This document shows, in pieces, positions 36,729-38,497 of a DNA stretch of 38,497 nucleotides; positions within the stretch are counted from its first letter, which is position 1, and each line of letters opens with the position of its first letter. The stretch is from a virus. A program made the position numbers and the translations under genes. Location: positions 1 through 38,497 of the IMG/VR virus record IMGVR_UViG_3300017917_002302; one strand, given 5' to 3'. The notes beneath the pieces were generated by a model that was given only the letters and a program-made list of their open reading frames with translations, was not told where the DNA came from and searched no databases.

Positions 36729-37769
36729 TCAAATACCATTATTCCAAACTAATCTTTTACCCTTTTTAATACAAGTAAACTTTAATCCAGCAATAGATTT
36801 ATTTGAATTAAATTTATTACACCGCTTACTGGCATATAGTTTTCTTGCTAAATCTTGATTCTTTTTTATCTGTGCAGCAAGTTTTTGTTCTTCCTTTTTC
36901 TTTGCTTTTTCTTTTAAAAACTCTTTAATTTTATCCTCATTGACAATTAATTCTGCCTCTTTTATCAAATTCATAAACTTAAAGGTAGGAGTTATTCCAG
37001 AAACTCCTCCCCCAATACCAAACGTGGCTTTATTATAGCAATTAGGTATTGCCCACGTAAATCCTCCAACAGGACCTATATAAAATCTAGTGTTTTCTGC
37101 TTCTACAAAGAACCCTGCTCCTGAGTCTCCATCACAGATAGAGCCACCATCTTTTGTATTTAAAATTCCATATTTTAAAACTGTTTGATTTAATGGAATA
37201 CTTTGAAAATTCTTTGAACGATACTCAAGAATTTCTTTTTCTCCAATTATACGAGTTGTCATTTTATGCGGACTAAAGTCAAATACTTTATTTATTTCTC
37301 TTTGAGAAGAATTTTGAAGACCATATCCAACCATGCGCACTGTAGTTTTATTTAAAATAAAAAACTCAATATCTTCTTTGGTAGCAATAACAACTTTATT
37401 ATGCATAGGAATGCTTTCCTGCAAAATTATTATTGCAAAATCATCGATACGAGTTTGATCGTTAAGATTTCTAGGAATATATGTAGGAGACATGATCACT
37501 TTTTTAACTTTATATGATCTTTCACCTGCCCTACTAACAATTCCTGGAGAATATACAATTCCATTTTTTTCCCAATAACTTAGCCCTCCAGTTGACTCAA
37601 TGACATGTGCTGCTGTAAAAATTATTCTGTCTGAATATAAAAACCCAGATGCTCCTCCTACCTTGACAGCATTAGGGTCACCAGTGGCATCTTGACCAAA
37701 CTCTACAGAATAGGAGGGCGAAGAGTTTAGTACAAGAGTTGATAAAACTATAAGTATGATTTTTTTCAT
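36729..37769 (-). CDS. secreted trypsin-like serine protease
   Basis: 346 residues. A signal peptide (KKIILIVLSTLVLN, cleavage near SYS-VEF) precedes a chymotrypsin-fold domain: His in IIFTAAHVI (about residue 55), Asp in RIDDFAIII (about 102), Ser in CDGDSGAGF (about 215). All three are present so it should be active outside the membrane. After residue 280 a Lys-rich helix leads to CNKFNSNKSIAGLKFTCIKKGKRLVWNNG, a short Cys-pair motif that I recall from exported proteins of small aquatic actinobacteria, so the gene may be host-derived. A TATAAT element lies about 30 nt upstream, with AGAAAG before ATG. Confidence 0.75.
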   Translation of the reverse strand: MKKIILIVLSTLVLNSSPSYSVEFGQDATGDPNAVKVGGASGFLYSDRIIFTAAHVIESTGGLSYWEKNGIVYSPGIVSRAGERSYKVKKVIMSPTYIPRNLNDQTRIDDFAIIILQESIPMHNKVVIATKEDIEFFILNKTTVRMVGYGLQNSSQREINKVFDFSPHKMTTRIIGEKEILEYRSKNFQSIPLNQTVLKYGILNTKDGGSICDGDSGAGFFVEAENTRFYIGPVGGFTWAIPNCYNKATFGIGGGVSGITPTFKFMNLIKEAELIVNEDKIKEFLKEKAKKKEEQKLAAQIKKNQDLARKLYASKRCNKFNSNKSIAGLKFTCIKKGKRLVWNNGI

Positions 37770-37824
37770 ATTTATCTTTCTACTTAGGTTATATACTAAT
37801 TATAGAGCAGAACAGGAATAATTG

Positions 37825-38163
37825 TCAAATACCGTTATCTTCTAGTTTTCTTAATATTTCGGCAGTCTTGGGGTCATTTATAATTTCTTCAATTGCCTCT
37901 GAAATTTCCTGTCTAACTGGTGGTATAGAATATTTATCATTCTTCGTAATCTTATTTAAAAGATTCATTATCCGTACACAATCATCATGTCTCCACCATG
38001 TATAACAAAATAGTTTTTCTTCAGACTCAATTATATTGGGGCAAGACATATAGTCTTCTATAATCTGGTCTATAATAACCTTCTGTGCCTTTTTACAGCC
38101 ATTGCAGGGACAGGCCCATAATTTTGCTTTAGGCTGAGGATCTTTATATGCATCAGGATTCAT
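37825..38163 (-). CDS. Cys-rich hypothetical protein
   Basis: 112 residues from ATG 38163, preceded by AAGGAGA. CPCNGCKKA at the start of the second strand, CPNIIESEEKLFCYTWWRHDDC later, giving six Cys in total, compatible with two zinc sites. The C-terminal half is helical and acidic. Found by itself beside the protease; overlaps the next gene upstream by 11 bases. Similar cysteine-rich phage proteins are known but not characterised. Confidence 0.55.
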   Translation of the reverse strand: MNPDAYKDPQPKAKLWACPCNGCKKAQKVIIDQIIEDYMSCPNIIESEEKLFCYTWWRHDDCVRIMNLLNKITKNDKYSIPPVRQEISEAIEEIINDPKTAEILRKLEDNGI

Positions 38164-38311
38164 TTATTTCTCCTTGATTATCACACTTAGAATCAATAAT
38201 AAATCTTTCCATTTCTAATACCATCTTATCACATTGACAGCATTTTTCATAGATATCATCTTTGATATACCCTCCCCAGTGCCAACAATGATGCCTGATA
38301 TCAGAGGTCAT
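38153..38311 (-). CDS. small Cys/His zinc protein (52 aa)
   Basis: A 52-residue minus-strand ORF from ATG 38311 that overlaps both neighbours (ATGA with the upstream gene). Contains HHCWHWGG and ECxCCQCD-like CCQCDKM, resembling the small zinc protein of 22680. Unknown function; the overlaps support it as real. Confidence 0.55.
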   Translation of the reverse strand: MTSDIRHHCWHWGGYIKDDIYEKCCQCDKMVLEMERFIIDSKCDNQGEINES

Positions 38312-38430
38312 TTTGCCAATTCACTTAGCATCATTAGCAAAATAAAAAATGCAGCACCAAATCCAATAAACATCATGAAGTATGTTGACATAGGAAGGTC
38401 AACTTTGTGCTTATGCTTTATCTTTTTCAT
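38308..38430 (-). CDS. tiny membrane protein (40 aa)
   Basis: A 40-residue ORF: basic start KKIKHKHKVD and one hydrophobic helix (MSTYFMMFIGFGAAFFILLMML). Starts directly in an ATGA-type overlap with the upstream reading frame's stop and ends in overlap with the next gene. Typical small phage membrane protein. Confidence 0.55.
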   Translation of the reverse strand: MKKIKHKHKVDLPMSTYFMMFIGFGAAFFILLMMLSELAK

Positions 38431-38497
38431 TTTGTTCCCCTCGCAATTCTTGCAGCTTGTTGCATAGTAGCAGCAGAGTCACCAACTACCTCAATTA
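38427..38497 (-). CDS. C-terminal end of a truncated gene
   Basis: An open minus-strand frame reaches the window edge and ends at TGA 38427-38429, overlapping the next ATG. The visible residues, IEVVGDSAATMQQAARIARG, look like an amphipathic helix. Too short for identification; the gene continues beyond the window. Confidence 0.45.
   Translation of the reverse strand, partial: IEVVGDSAATMQQAARIARGTK

Overview
The window looks like part of a large, AT-rich tailed double-stranded DNA phage genome (or an integrated or assembled copy) whose host is probably an actinobacterium, likely an aquatic one. The phage assignment rests on a large terminase with ATPase and nuclease motifs, a candidate small terminase, a lysis cassette, phage-type recombination and replication genes, six tRNA genes and very dense gene packing with ATGA-type overlaps. 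The actinobacterial assignment rests on a WhiB-type protein, two proteins of the actinobacterial DRCDRC...CGHH zinc-domain type, and many apparently leaderless genes. No portal, capsid or tail gene is recognisable, so the structural genes must lie outside the window or be too divergent to see.

Layout. 1-8426 (+) is one tightly overlapping replication, recombination and packaging operon: DnaE C-terminus, MazG-like protein, RecA, a possible PD-(D/E)XK nuclease, a Cas4-like nuclease, a RuvC-like resolvase, a nucleotide-modification-associated protein, TerS candidate and TerL. 8452-13345 (+) encodes exported and lysis proteins: an Ala-rich secreted protein, a PA14/proline-rich surface protein that appears to start at ATT, two holin-like membrane proteins, a lipoprotein and a CHAP endolysin. 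13400-19648 (+) follows a strong promoter and holds an HslV-like Ntn-hydrolase, three 2OG-Fe(II) oxygenase-like proteins, a GlcNAc-transferase-like protein and a NodU/CmcH carbamoyltransferase. 19649-25644 (+) is a run of small zinc, membrane and regulatory genes, including WhiB, a kinase-nucleotidyltransferase fusion and a pyrimidine-dimer glycosylase-like protein. A small heat-shock protein follows, behind a perfect consensus promoter embedded in a terminator.

From about 26.2 kb onward most genes are on the minus strand (exception: a + block at 27101-28981). This is an accessory arm. Single cargo genes (sulfotransferase, catalase-peroxidase KatG, SSB, tryptophan-halogenase-like flavoprotein, SGNH hydrolase, two tandem prolyl-hydroxylase-like oxygenases, secreted trypsin-like protease) are interleaved with tRNAs for Thr, Glu, Asp, Asn, Arg and Met.

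The most novel element I see is a GC-rich, highly structured RNA candidate of 265 nt (36352-36616, minus). It fills the space between tRNA-Met and tRNA-Arg almost exactly, and its two ends can form a 10-bp stem, so tRNA processing alone would release it. Other notable signals are a recurrent TGGTAnnnT-N6-ATG leaderless start signal and a possible protein hydroxylation, glycosylation and sulfation toolkit. Functions are read from motifs by eye; no database search was run.
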